From Morococcus cerebrosus (GTDB lineage: Bacteria; Pseudomonadota; Gammaproteobacteria; Burkholderiales; Neisseriaceae): 64,000 bases of DNA. Positions 30,403-39,744 of the stretch are shown here, piece by piece (position 1 is the stretch's first letter; every line of letters starts with the position of its first letter). The position numbers and the translations under genes are program-made. The notes under the pieces are model-generated. The model did no database searches, had not been told where the DNA came from, and saw only the letters and a program-made list of their open reading frames with translations. The stretch lies in NCBI RefSeq assembly GCF_022749515.1, contig NZ_CP094242.1, positions 1,984,001 to 2,048,000 of the forward strand. The letters are read 5' to 3'.

Positions 30403-31812
30403 ATGAATTGGAAAAAAACGGTAGCGGCATGGTATTTGTGTTTAATGCCGTTCTCTGCCTACGCCTTGAATCTCGGCAATATCCCGCCGGACGAAATCGC
30501 CGTTTACGCTCAAGAATTGGACAGCGGCAAAGTTATCGAATCACACAGAGCAGATGCTTCAGTCAACCCGGCATCGACAATGAAGCTGCTAACAGCATTT
30601 TCCGCCTTTGAAGCTTTGGGTAAGGATTACCGCTGGAAAACGGAATTTAAAACCAACGGACATATTGAAGGCGATTCGTTGGAAGGCGATATTTATTGGG
30701 TAGGCAGTGGCGATCCTGTGTTTGACCAAGACGGACTGAAGGATGCCCTGCAACAACTGCAAAACAAAGGTATCAGGCATATTAAAGGTAGCCTAGTACT
30801 CGACCGCCATCTCTGGGGTACCGTCGGCAACCCGCCGGATTTCGAATCCGACGCAGGTTCACCGTTTATGACCGCCCCCGACCCGAATATGCTGGCTTAC
30901 AAGGTTGTCTGGCTCAGGCCGGAGTCAGATGGCGCAGGCGGCATTACCGTCGAGACCTCGCCTCCCCTACCCGATATTCCTATTGAAAACAAAACCGTAC
31001 TGTCAAACGCTTTAAAATGCGGCGCATTGCAAAATCATATGCGTGCCAACTATTCCGATGGGAAGCTACATATCGGCGGTAAGGTTCCGGAGAGTTGTTT
31101 AGGCAAAGAAATGCATATCAATATGCTCTCCTCCGTAGAATTTGCACACAAAAGCTTTGTAAATCAATGGCGCGCACTCGGCGGTACGATTTCAGACGAC
31201 CTCAAAACCGCTCCTGCACCGAGTAACGCAAGAACGCTGGCAGTTTCGCGCTCCAAACCGTTGTCAGACATACTGACCGATATGAATAAACATTCCAACA
31301 ACCTGATTGCACGGTCCGTATTCTTAAAACTTGGCGGCAACGGCGACAGCGAAACCGCACGCAGAAAAGCAGCGGAAGCGGTTTCCCTGGAATTGGCGAC
31401 TGCAGGGGTAGATACGGAAAACTTGGTTTTGGAAAACGGTTCGGGCTTATCGAGAAGCGAGCGCGTTACCGCGCACATGATGGGGCAAATGCTGGAAAAA
31501 GCCTATTTCAGCCCGTTTAAACAAGAATTTATCGACACGCTGCCGATTGCCGGACAGGACGGAACATTGAAAAAACGCCTAAAGCAACCCGGCAGCCGAC
31601 TGCGTCTGAAAACCGGCACGCTCAAAAACGTGCGGGCACTGGCAGGCTACTGGCTGGGCGACAAGCCGATGATTGTCGTCGTAATCATCAACAGCCCCAA
31701 AGCCTCAGCCTACCTTCACGACTTGGATGCGCTGGTTTCCCAAATAGTCTTACCCGGAGGAAACGATTGGATAGATGCAAAACTGACCTGCAAAGAGCGG
31801 ATGGCAGTTTAA
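30403..31812 (+). CDS. dacB: D-alanyl-D-alanine carboxypeptidase/endopeptidase (PBP4 family)
   Basis: 469 residues. It is a periplasmic low-molecular-weight penicillin-binding protein that trims peptidoglycan cross-links. The signal peptide ends near SAYA (residue 21). The catalytic serine is in STMK at residues 58-61, the second motif SNN is in KHSNNLIARS near 310, and KTG is in RLKTGTLKNV near 415. The start at 30403 is preferred to 30358, since the latter would put residues before the signal peptide and uses part of the promoter. A DUS lies inside the gene (31191-31202), read as SDDL. Confidence 0.93.
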   Translation: MNWKKTVAAWYLCLMPFSAYALNLGNIPPDEIAVYAQELDSGKVIESHRADASVNPASTMKLLTAFSAFEALGKDYRWKTEFKTNGHIEGDSLEGDIYWVGSGDPVFDQDGLKDALQQLQNKGIRHIKGSLVLDRHLWGTVGNPPDFESDAGSPFMTAPDPNMLAYKVVWLRPESDGAGGITVETSPPLPDIPIENKTVLSNALKCGALQNHMRANYSDGKLHIGGKVPESCLGKEMHINMLSSVEFAHKSFVNQWRALGGTISDDLKTAPAPSNARTLAVSRSKPLSDILTDMNKHSNNLIARSVFLKLGGNGDSETARRKAAEAVSLELATAGVDTENLVLENGSGLSRSERVTAHMMGQMLEKAYFSPFKQEFIDTLPIAGQDGTLKKRLKQPGSRLRLKTGTLKNVRALAGYWLGDKPMIVVVIINSPKASAYLHDLDALVSQIVLPGGNDWIDAKLTCKERMAV

Positions 31813-31851
31813 ACCCTGCCAGAAATAATCCGACTTTGATTTTCCGTCATT

Positions 31852-31887
31852 AAAAAGGTCGTCTGAAAACTTTCAGACGACCTTTTA
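31852..31887. terminator. DUS hairpin terminator between dacB and lpxH
   Basis: AAAAAGGTCGTCTGAAA and TTTCAGACGACCTTTT with almost no loop, between convergent genes. Confidence 0.8.
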
Positions 31888-31914
31888 TATTTTCAACATT
31901 TGCAAATCAAACAT

Positions 31915-32622
31915 CTATAACTCAACAAACCTGTATCCGTACTCATCAACTTCCAATATAGAAGCATAGTCGCTACGCCAATCTCCCAGCACAATACGCG
32001 TATATGCGTTCTCTTCGTGGATATGTTCGCGGTGCGTATGTCCGTGAATCAGCAAGCTGACGCCGTAATTTTGGATGGTATCAGAGGTAAACTTGGGATT
32101 GACATCCATAATTTCAGCAGCCTTATATTGCTTGTCGTGCTTACTGGTATGGCGGATTTTACGCGCAATATTTAAACGCAGCTTGAGGGGCAACATGAGA
32201 AACAACCGTTGCAACCATTTTTGATGAACTGTTTTCCTGAATTTCTGATAACGCACATCATCGGTACACAAAGTATCACCGTGGCAAATCAAAGCCGGCG
32301 TACCGTATAAATCGACGACAGAATATTCCGGCAGCAGTACCATGCCCGCTTGCCTTGCGAACTTCCCACCTATCAGGAAATCACGGTTTCCGTGAACAAA
32401 AAAACATTCCACCCCGCCCTCTGCAACGTTACGGACGGCACGGGAAACAGTATCCGTCAATTCGGAATGTTCGTCGTCCCCTATCCAAAAATCAAATAGG
32501 TCGCCCAAAATATAAACCGCCCTCGCAGACGGTGCTTTTTCGCGCATGAAACGCAAAAACAGCTCGGTCAACTCAGGACGGGTTTCACTCAGGTGTAAAT
32601 CAGCAATAAAATAAGTCGGCAT
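31915..32622 (-). CDS. lpxH: UDP-2,3-diacylglucosamine pyrophosphatase LpxH
   Basis: 235 residues. It cleaves UDP-2,3-diacylglucosamine to lipid X and UMP in lipid A synthesis. Metallophosphoesterase motifs occur in order: ADLHLS (residues 7-12), [32 protein letters not shown] and HGHTH. Full length. It is a single gene on the reverse strand. Confidence 0.94.
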   Translation of the reverse strand: MPTYFIADLHLSETRPELTELFLRFMREKAPSARAVYILGDLFDFWIGDDEHSELTDTVSRAVRNVAEGGVECFFVHGNRDFLIGGKFARQAGMVLLPEYSVVDLYGTPALICHGDTLCTDDVRYQKFRKTVHQKWLQRLFLMLPLKLRLNIARKIRHTSKHDKQYKAAEIMDVNPKFTSDTIQNYGVSLLIHGHTHREHIHEENAYTRIVLGDWRSDYASILEVDEYGYRFVEL

Positions 32623-32690
32623 AACGGCTGCAATATATGAAATCTCAAGCCATTATAAATTTTCAGACGACCTTTGTATATTTAAAGGTC

Positions 32691-33770
32691 GGCGGATTCG
32701 CATTTGAAGTGCAACTTTCCATAACAGAAAAAGGCCAGTATGCGGTAGCATACGGCCTTTCCTGCAAGAAAGATTGCCATGAGCTACACACAACTGACCC
32801 AAGACGAACGATACCATATCCAATACCTGTCCCGCCACTGCACCATCGCCGAAATCGCCAAACAGCTCAACCGCCACAAAAGCACCATCAGCCGAGAAAT
32901 CAAGCGGCACTGCATCCAAGGACAGCAATACAGCGCCGAAAAAGCACAGAAGCAAAGCCGGCTGACCAAACAGCACCGGCGAAAACCCTATAAGCTCGAT
33001 TCGCAGCTGGTTCAACACATCGACACCCTTATCCGCCGCAAACTCAGTCCCGAACAAGTATGTGCCTACCTGCATAAACACCACGGGATCACACTCCATC
33101 ACAGCACTATTTACCGCTACCTCCGCCAAGACAAAAGCAACGGCGGCACTTTGTGGCAACACCTCAGAATATGCAGCAAACCCTACCGCAAACGCTACGG
33201 CAGCACATGGACCAGAGGCAAAGTGCCCGACCGCGTCGGCATAGAGAACCGACCTGCTATCGTCGACCGGAAAACCCGCATCGGCGATTGGGAGGCCGAC
33301 ACCATCGTCGGCAAAAATCAGAAAAGCGCGTTATTGACCTTGGTCGAACGCACTACCCGCTACACCATCATCTGCAAATTAAAGAACTTAAAAGCCGAAG
33401 ACACTGCCCGGGCGGCCATTAGGGTATTAAAGGCATATAAAGCCAGAGTCCACACCATCACCATGGATAACGGCAAAGAGTTCTACCAACACACCAAAAT
33501 AGCCAAAGCATTGAAGGCGAGAACCTATTTTTGCCGCCCTTACCATTCTTGGGAGAAAGCGCTGAGTGAGAACACCAACGGACTCATCCGGCAATATTTC
33601 CCCAAACAAACCGATTTCCGAAACATCAGCGATCGGGAGATACGCAGGGTTCAAGATGAGTTGAACCACCGGCCGAGAAAAACACTTGGCTACGAAACGC
33701 CAAGTGTTTTATTCTTAAATCTGTTCCAACCACTGGTACCCTAGTGTTGCACTTGAAATCCGAATCCAAG
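32691..33770 (+). mobile_element. IS1655-like insertion sequence (IS30 family), copy 1
   Basis: 1080 bases with imperfect inverted ends: GGCGGATTCGCATTTGAAG on the left, matched by the complement of CTTCAAGTGCAAC-type sequence on the right; the shared core is GGATTCG and CAAGTGCAAC-like. The left flank ends AAAGGTC and the right flank begins GTCGTCTGAA, which fits a 3-base GTC target duplication inside a DUS. The exact edges are inferred from comparison with copy 2, which has the same length. Confidence 0.8.
32779..33744 (+). CDS. IS30-family transposase (IS1655-like)
   Basis: 321 residues, intact. The N-terminal HTH (MSYTQLTQDERYHIQYLSRH, IAEIAKQLNRHKSTISREIKR) recognises DNA; the DDE core includes GDWEADTIVG, TMDNGKEF and the C-terminal ENTNGLIRQYFPK with the catalytic Glu. 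It is nearly identical to the copy at 54523. Confidence 0.92.
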   Translation: MSYTQLTQDERYHIQYLSRHCTIAEIAKQLNRHKSTISREIKRHCIQGQQYSAEKAQKQSRLTKQHRRKPYKLDSQLVQHIDTLIRRKLSPEQVCAYLHKHHGITLHHSTIYRYLRQDKSNGGTLWQHLRICSKPYRKRYGSTWTRGKVPDRVGIENRPAIVDRKTRIGDWEADTIVGKNQKSALLTLVERTTRYTIICKLKNLKAEDTARAAIRVLKAYKARVHTITMDNGKEFYQHTKIAKALKARTYFCRPYHSWEKALSENTNGLIRQYFPKQTDFRNISDREIRRVQDELNHRPRKTLGYETPSVLFLNLFQPLVP

Positions 33771-33796
33771 GTCGTCTGAAAACATTTCGGATTCAA

Positions 33797-34697
33797 TCAA
33801 TGCAGATGATTCTTCCCGCCTCGAGAAATAATTTTCTGGTAAGTCTCCTGATTGTGGACATCACTGATAGGAACAACATAAAAAAACTCATTACTGCGGA
33901 CAAATCGGTTGATCAGATCCGAACGGATAGAGGTAAGATCGTGATACAGCAGGCTCAGACCTCTACGTAATACATGTTTCCAATCCATGTAGTTACGCGC
34001 ATTCGGACGAATATCGTTCATCGCATCCAATGCCAACAATTTATGGTTTTGCGTTTTTTTATCAACGGGATGGGAATAAATTGAATGGAAATACAACATA
34101 TCGCTACTGTCTTCTTCGCTAAAAAACGGCGGCAGACTCAACGCAGCACCGACATTCCCCAAAGGATAATCGTCGGTCAAATAGTGAACCGTATATAAAA
34201 ACAGCGAACCGTTAGTGTAATTCAACTTTCTCAATGCCTCGACAGCGGCGATGGTAGTACATTGATGATCGGTATGGACATCAATATTCGGCGAAGGCGT
34301 AACGATAACATCAGGACGGAATGATTCGATGACGTAAGCCATATTGTCCACCAAATCATGCCAATTCGAACCACCGTGCAAACCCTCTGATATAACAGAC
34401 TTATTGGCTCTCCGGAAAATACCCACATCTGCCGTTTCCAGCTTCGCAGAAGGAATTTCACGTTCAGGGTGGTTGTATAAAGTTTTCAGCGTTGTATCAA
34501 AAAAACCGAGCTGCAAAATGTTTTCAGACGATACCCCTGCCAAAAGCGGAACGGTCAGACTGTTCCAGACCCGCATCCGCCCCTTTTCCAAATATTGCTC
34601 CTTAGTTTCCGTTGGGCATTGTTTGCAGAAAAGGTTTTCATAATGGAAACGCCCCGCTTCGCTTGCCGTTACCGTTACCACCATCGCATTTGCAGCA
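33797..34697 (-). pseudogene. PIG-L family deacetylase, 3' part (gene split by IS1106-like element)
   Basis: This is the distal part of a gene whose proximal part is at 35930-36447. It reads ANAMVVTVTASEAGRFHYEN, then the family motif FRPDVIVTPSPNIDVHTDH and a C-terminal region rich in aromatic residues. The PIG-L/LmbE fold removes acetyl or acyl groups from N-acyl sugars using zinc. Removing the element and one copy of the 3-base duplication restores an open frame of 471 residues, so the interruption is recent. The open frame reported on this side starts inside the element. Confidence 0.8.
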
Positions 34698-35929
34698 TGA
34701 GACCTTTGCAAAATTCCTTTTCCCCCGACAACCGAAACCCCAAACACAGGTTTTCGGCTGTTTTCGGCTGTTTCCGCCCCCAATCACTCCTTAATTCTAC
34801 CCAAATACCCCCTTAATCCTCCCCGGATACCCGATAATCAGGCATCCGGGCCGCCTTTTAGGCTGCAACAGGCACACTTAGCCTGTTGGCCGCTTTCAAC
34901 AGGTTCAAACACATCGCCTTCAGATGGCTTTGCGCACTCACTTTGAGCAGACCAAAATAGGCTGCCCGGGCGTAGCGGAATTTACGGTGCAGCGTACCGA
35001 AGCTTTGTTCGACCACATAACGGGTCTTCGACAAATATCGGTTGCGTTTGGTTTGCGCTTCCGTCAGCGGACGGTTGCGGCAGGCTTTGCGCATAATGCC
35101 GTCTAACAACTGATGCTCTTTCAGATGTTGCCGGTTTTCCTTGCTGTCGTAGCCTTTGTCGGCATAGACGGTCGTACCTTCGGCAATGCCTTCCAACAAA
35201 GGGGACAGATGGTTGCACTCATGGGTATTGGCAGGAGTGATGTGCAGTTTCTCGATATAGCCTTCCTCATCGGTACGGGTATGTTGTTTGTAACCGAGTT
35301 TGTAGAGGCCGTTTTTCTTTGTCCAACGGGCATCTTTGTCCTTACTCGGTGTGGTTTGGCCGCTGACTTGTCCTTCCTCGTCGACTTCTATGGCCTGACG
35401 CTGTTTGCTGCCGGCGGTCTGAATAATGGTGGCGTCAATGACGGCGGCGGATGCTTTCTCTACTTTTAGGTTTTTTTCGGTCAGTTGGCGGTTAATCAGT
35501 TCCAGCAATTCGGACAGGGTGTCGTCTTGCGCCAGCCAGTTGCGGTAGCGGCATAAGGTGCTGTAATCGGGGATGCTCAGTTCGTCAAAACGGCAAAATA
35601 GGTTGAAATCGATGCGGGTGATGAGACTGTGTTCGAGTTCGGGATCGGAGAGGCTGTGCCATTGTCCGAGCAGGACGGCTTTGAACATGGACAACAGTGG
35701 ATAGGCGGGACGGCCGCGGTGGTCTCGAAGGTAACGGGCTCTTTGACGATTCAGGTATTGTTCGATCGGTTGCCAATCAATCACCTGATCCAACTTCAAT
35801 AATGGGAAGCGGTCGATGTGTTTGGCGATCATGGCTTGTGCGGTTTGCCGGAAGAAGGTGCTCATGGGAAATCCCCTAAATGTCTTGATGGGAATTTAGG
35901 GGATTTTGGGGAATTTTGCAAAGGTCTCA
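34698..35929 (-). mobile_element. IS1106-like insertion sequence (IS5 family), copy A
   Basis: 1232 bases bounded by TGAGACCTTTGCAAAATTCC and its inverted counterpart ending GCAAAGGTCTCA. GCA lies on both sides, fitting a 3-base duplication. It has one intact transposase gene and about 160 bases of non-coding DNA at its distal end, and it splits a PIG-L deacetylase gene. Confidence 0.88.
34858..35865 (-). CDS. IS5-family transposase (IS1106-like), copy A
   Basis: 335 residues, intact. The N-terminal DUF772-type region (PLLKLDQVIDWQPIEQYL, DHRGRPAYPLLSMFKAVLLG) precedes the DDE domain with AAVIDATIIQTAGSKQR, VYADKGYDSKENRQH and the C-terminal YVVEQSFGTLHRKFRYARA. It could be active. The N-terminal MSTFFRQTAQ lies directly inside the element end. 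Confidence 0.92.
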   Translation of the reverse strand: MSTFFRQTAQAMIAKHIDRFPLLKLDQVIDWQPIEQYLNRQRARYLRDHRGRPAYPLLSMFKAVLLGQWHSLSDPELEHSLITRIDFNLFCRFDELSIPDYSTLCRYRNWLAQDDTLSELLELINRQLTEKNLKVEKASAAVIDATIIQTAGSKQRQAIEVDEEGQVSGQTTPSKDKDARWTKKNGLYKLGYKQHTRTDEEGYIEKLHITPANTHECNHLSPLLEGIAEGTTVYADKGYDSKENRQHLKEHQLLDGIMRKACRNRPLTEAQTKRNRYLSKTRYVVEQSFGTLHRKFRYARAAYFGLLKVSAQSHLKAMCLNLLKAANRLSVPVAA

Positions 35930-36447
35930 GCATATTTTTCATACAGGCCGTAAGCTGCCAACTCCGCATCGTCAGCGTGCGGCGCAAGCACTAGGATTTT
36001 TTTATCATCCAAAGACATACGCGGATAAACAGTCAGTCTGACTTCCTGATTTTCCAACGATATCCTTCTGCCCCGCAAAAAAATTTCCCGACTTTCAGCA
36101 TCGAACATATCGCTGAAGTTCAAATATCTCACCCCCCTACCACCGTATTCGATGTAATGTTTCCAAATACCTTTACGGGTTTCAATCTCAATATAGGGCA
36201 ACAACCATTTCCCCAGCCAAGAAGTTTCAACGCTTACCGCAGCCAAGACCGTATCATTAATATCCACTTCTTGAGGTAGTTTTATAACTCCACCCTCCAA
36301 TCGCGCTACAAAATGCCGGGGTAAACAGTCATAGCGATAATCCTGCGTAACGTTATAGGCAAAGCGTTTAATATGCATCCTCATGATAATCATCAAGAAG
36401 CACATTATCCCAAGAACCAACACCGCAAATATTGTAAATAACAACAT
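35930..36447 (-). pseudogene. PIG-L family deacetylase, 5' part (gene split by IS1106-like element)
   Basis: About 172 codons before the element. It has an N-terminal membrane helix (MLLFTIFAVLVLGIMCFLMI), a region of unknown fold, then the zinc-binding PIG-L motif KILVLAPHADDAELAAYG (residues about 149-166). The AHADD-type motif is the family signature. The intact ancestor would have been a membrane-anchored deacetylase of 471 residues. The ATG has a nearby purine-rich GAGGTG site. Confidence 0.8.
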
Positions 36448-36665
36448 TATTCACCTCTAAAATTATTTTTCATAATATTACATTCCAACTTCATCCCTTT
36501 GGATTTATTACTTAACAGTCTCCGCTAAACAAATAACATAAAAACTCAAAAACAAACGCGATATGGCGAAATTTTCTTATATTTTACGAAGTTATACAAG
36601 TATTAAAAATCAAAATAACAAAAAAATAAACAACCTTAACATTGGATTTGTTAAAAAATATTAAC

Positions 36666-36681
36666 TGTAATAAATATTACA
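36666..36681. promoter_or_regulatory. Palindrome TGTAAT-N4-ATTACA, possible operator
   Basis: A perfect 6-base inverted repeat with a 4-base centre, about 220 bases upstream of the split PIG-L gene. The regulator is unknown. Confidence 0.3.
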
Positions 36682-36933
36682 TGATGCAAAACGTCCTATT
36701 TATATAAGTCCTTCCTGCAAATAGCGCATAATCATAAGAATAATAACAATCCTAGATTCAATATCAGACAACCTCTTTTACCACGATGCACTCCCCTTTT
36801 TTCCCTGCTTACAAAAATCAGCAACGGCTTTCGAATACATACAAATCAAACAGATAAAACTCCCCAAAGCATGAACCATGCAGCAAATCCGAATTAAAAA
36901 GCTCTTTTCCGCAATACTTTGCTACCAACAATG

Positions 36934-36980
36934 AAAAAGGTCGTCTGAAACCCGTGTAATTAGGTTTCAGACGACCTTTC
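36934..36980. terminator. DUS hairpin terminator after aspS
   Basis: AAAAAGGTCGTCTGAAACC and GGTTTCAGACGACCTTT just downstream of the aspS stop. Confidence 0.8.
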
Positions 36981-37013
36981 AATCATTAGGTGTTGCCCAC
37001 CTGCTTTTAAAAA

Positions 37014-38822
37014 TTACGCTTCTTTATTTTCGGTCGCTTTTTGACGCAGGCGCAAGCTCAATTCGCGCAGTTGTTTGTCGTCCACCGCATTCGGCGCGTT
37101 GGTCAGCAGACATTGGGCGCGTTGGGTTTTCGGGAAGGCAATCACGTCGCGGATGGATTCGGCGCCGGTCATCAGCGTAACCAAACGGTCGAGACCGAAT
37201 GCCAAACCGCCGTGCGGAGGAGCGCCGAATTTCAGGTTGTCCAAGAGGAAGCCGAATTTTTCCTGTTGTTCTTCAGGGCTGATTTTCAGTGCGGCAAAGA
37301 CTTTTTCCTGCACGTCGGCACGGTGGATACGGATAGAACCGCCACCGATTTCCCAGCCGTTCAACACCATGTCGTAGGCGCGGGCCAGGCAGTTTTCAGG
37401 ATCGGACGCCATCAGGTCTTCATGGCCTGGCTTGGGCGAGGTGAACGGATGGTGCATGGCTGCCCAGCGGTCGCCGTCTTCGTCGTATTCGAACATCGGG
37501 AAATCGACGACCCACAAAGGTTTCCATTCGTCCACGAAGTAGCCGTTTTCCGCGCCGTGTTCCAAGCCGACTTTGATACGCAGTGCGCCGATGGCTTCGT
37601 TCACGACTTTGGCTTTGTCTGCGCCGAAGAAGATGATGTCGCCGTTTTGTGCGCCAGTACGCTCGATGATTTCTTTCAGGGTGTTTTCGGACAGGAATTT
37701 CACGATTGGAGATTGCAGGCCGCTGTCTTCGCCGTTGGAAAGGTTGCTGACGTCGTTCACTTTGATGTACGCCAAACCTTTCGCGCCGTAGATGCCGACA
37801 AATTTGGTGTATTCGTCGATTTCTTTGCGGCTGAATTTCGCGCCGTTCGGTACACGCAGAGCGACCACGCGGCCACCTTTCATGTCGGCTGCGCCACGGA
37901 ATACTTTGAATTCTTCCGTTTTCATCAGGTCGGTCAGCTCGGTGAATTTCAGGTTGATGCGCATATCGGGTTTGTCGGAGCCGTAGTAGAACATGGCTTC
38001 CGAGTAAGGCATACGCGGGAAATCGCCCAAGTCCACGCCCAATGCGTCTTGGAAGACTTGTTTTGCCATGCCTTCGGTAATGTCCATGATTTCATCCTCG
38101 TTCAAGAACGAGGTTTCTAAGTCGATTTGGGTGAATTCAGGTTGACGGTCGGCGCGCAAGTCTTCGTCGCGGAAGCACTTGGTGATTTGATAGTAGCGGT
38201 CGAAACCCGCCACCATCAACAGTTGTTTGAACAATTGCGGCGATTGCGGCAGCGCGAAAAACTCGCCCGGATGAACGCGGCTCGGCACGAGGTAGTCGCG
38301 CGCGCCTTCAGGCGTGGAGCGGGTCAGCATCGGGGTTTCGATGTCGATGAAACCTTGCGCGTCCAGATAACGGCGAACGCCCATGGCGACTTGATAACGC
38401 AGGCGCAGGTTGCGCTGCATCACCGGACGGCGCAGGTCGATGACGCGGTTGGTCAGGCGCACGTTTTCGCTGATGTTTTCATCGTCGATTTGGAACGGCG
38501 GCGTAGCAGCGGCGTTCAATACTTCGATTTCTTTGGCAAGAATTTCGATTTTGCCGGAAATCATTTTGTCGTTGGTTGTGCCTTCGGGACGGTTGCGCAC
38601 GCGGCCGGTAATGCTCAAAACGTATTCGTTGCGGGCGGAATCGGCAGTGGCAAACGCTTCGGGCGTGTCGGGGTCAATCACGACTTGGACAATGCCTTCG
38701 CGGTCGCGCAGGTCGATAAAAATCACACCGCCGTGGTCGCGTCGGCGGTGTACCCAGCCTTTGACGGTTACGGTTTGGTCTAAGTATTGCTCGCTGATCA
38801 GGCCGCAATAGTTGGTACGCAT
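37014..38822 (-). CDS. aspS: Aspartyl-tRNA synthetase
   Basis: 602 residues. It charges tRNA with aspartate. The N-terminal OB-fold anticodon domain begins [20 protein letters not shown]; class-II motifs include [40 protein letters not shown] and the C-terminal [16 protein letters not shown]. Many relatives that lack GatCAB-independent Asn charging are non-discriminating; this cannot be judged here. The ribosome site AAGGTG is good. A DUF502 gene lies upstream on the same strand. Confidence 0.96.
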   Translation of the reverse strand: MRTNYCGLISEQYLDQTVTVKGWVHRRRDHGGVIFIDLRDREGIVQVVIDPDTPEAFATADSARNEYVLSITGRVRNRPEGTTNDKMISGKIEILAKEIEVLNAAATPPFQIDDENISENVRLTNRVIDLRRPVMQRNLRLRYQVAMGVRRYLDAQGFIDIETPMLTRSTPEGARDYLVPSRVHPGEFFALPQSPQLFKQLLMVAGFDRYYQITKCFRDEDLRADRQPEFTQIDLETSFLNEDEIMDITEGMAKQVFQDALGVDLGDFPRMPYSEAMFYYGSDKPDMRINLKFTELTDLMKTEEFKVFRGAADMKGGRVVALRVPNGAKFSRKEIDEYTKFVGIYGAKGLAYIKVNDVSNLSNGEDSGLQSPIVKFLSENTLKEIIERTGAQNGDIIFFGADKAKVVNEAIGALRIKVGLEHGAENGYFVDEWKPLWVVDFPMFEYDEDGDRWAAMHHPFTSPKPGHEDLMASDPENCLARAYDMVLNGWEIGGGSIRIHRADVQEKVFAALKISPEEQQEKFGFLLDNLKFGAPPHGGLAFGLDRLVTLMTGAESIRDVIAFPKTQRAQCLLTNAPNAVDDKQLRELSLRLRQKATENKEA

Positions 38823-38860
38823 AAAATCACCTTTTTATATTGTTCAATTTGAAAAGAAGG

Positions 38861-38922
38861 AAAAGGTCGTCTGAAAAAGACACCTTAATTGTTTTGTTCT
38901 GTATCGCCGTTTTCAGACGACC
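38861..38922. repeat. DUS pair at the end of the DUF502 gene
   Basis: AAGGTCGTCTGAAAA and TTTTCAGACGACCT with a loop near 35 bases. One arm lies inside the last codons of the DUF502 gene. Confidence 0.6.
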
Positions 38923-39586
38923 TGTGTTCTGCCAAAGCCTTGACCCGAACTTCATCCGGCATCACCATACCCAGCGAAATCACATATTTCAATGCTTCGT
39001 CTACGCTCATATCGAGTTCGCGCACGTCGCTCTTTTTCACCATGATGTAATAGCCGCCGGTCGGATTGGGCGTGGTCGGCACATAGACGGAAAGATAGTC
39101 GTCATCGTGCGGCAGGCTGCCTTTGAGTTTGTCGGGGATGTGTCCTGAAACAAAGGCGATCGTCCAAATGTTGGGCTGCGGGAACGGAACCAATACAGGC
39201 GTTCTGAACGAGCGGCTGCTGTCGGAAAGCAGAGACTCGGATACTTTTTTGACGCTGGAATAGATGGACTTGACGACGGGAATCCGTCCCAGCAGGCTGT
39301 CCCATGCGGCGAGAATTTGGCGTCCTAAAACGTTGGCGGCGAACACGCCGGTCAGAAACAAGACGACAATGGCGGCAATAATGCCCAAGCCGGGAATGTT
39401 GAATCCCCAGAAATATTGAGGCTGCCATTGCTCGGGCAGCAGACTGATCAGCCGGTCGGCGGCAGATATGATATAGCTGACCGCCCAAATGGTTACGGCT
39501 ATCGGCAGCCACACCAGCATGCCTGTAATCAGATATTTTTTTAATGCCTTGGCAACTTTTCCGCCTTCGGCCGTTTGTTCTGTCAT
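38885..39586 (-). CDS. DUF502 family inner-membrane protein
   Basis: 233 residues. Two N-terminal membrane helices (about 17-40 and 67-92) are followed by the DUF502 region: GRIPVVKSIYSSVKKVSESL, PVLVPFPQPNIWTIAFVSG and VYVPTTPNPTGGYYIMVKK. The function of the family is not known; in many proteobacteria it lies directly before aspS, as here. Full length. The final residues overlap one arm of a DUS. Confidence 0.88.
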   Translation of the reverse strand: MTEQTAEGGKVAKALKKYLITGMLVWLPIAVTIWAVSYIISAADRLISLLPEQWQPQYFWGFNIPGLGIIAAIVVLFLTGVFAANVLGRQILAAWDSLLGRIPVVKSIYSSVKKVSESLLSDSSRSFRTPVLVPFPQPNIWTIAFVSGHIPDKLKGSLPHDDDYLSVYVPTTPNPTGGYYIMVKKSDVRELDMSVDEALKYVISLGMVMPDEVRVKALAEHRSSENGDTEQNN

Positions 39587-39687
39587 CTTCTGTGTTATTC
39601 CGACAAATATCGCCCAAACGTTGCATTATACGCGTTTGGGCGATAGGAAACGAGTGTTTTTAATATGGGAAGGGTGTTTGTTTTGCT

Positions 39688-39732
39688 TTCAGACGACCTA
39701 TGTACAACATGATGTAAAAGGTCGTCTGAAAA
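39688..39732. repeat. Tail-to-tail DUS pair between pldA and the DUF502 gene
   Basis: TTTCAGACGACCTA and AAGGTCGTCTGAAAAC with a spacer near 17 bases. Confidence 0.6.
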
Positions 39733-39744
39733 CGGGGTTGGGCG

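Larger units (their letters stand above)
36448..37013. other. AT-rich intergenic region upstream of the PIG-L gene
   Basis: 566 bases. No gene is seen. It holds an inverted repeat TGTAAT-AAAT-ATTACA at 36666-36681 that could be an operator, long A/T runs, and the aspS terminator at 36934-36980. Confidence 0.55.
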
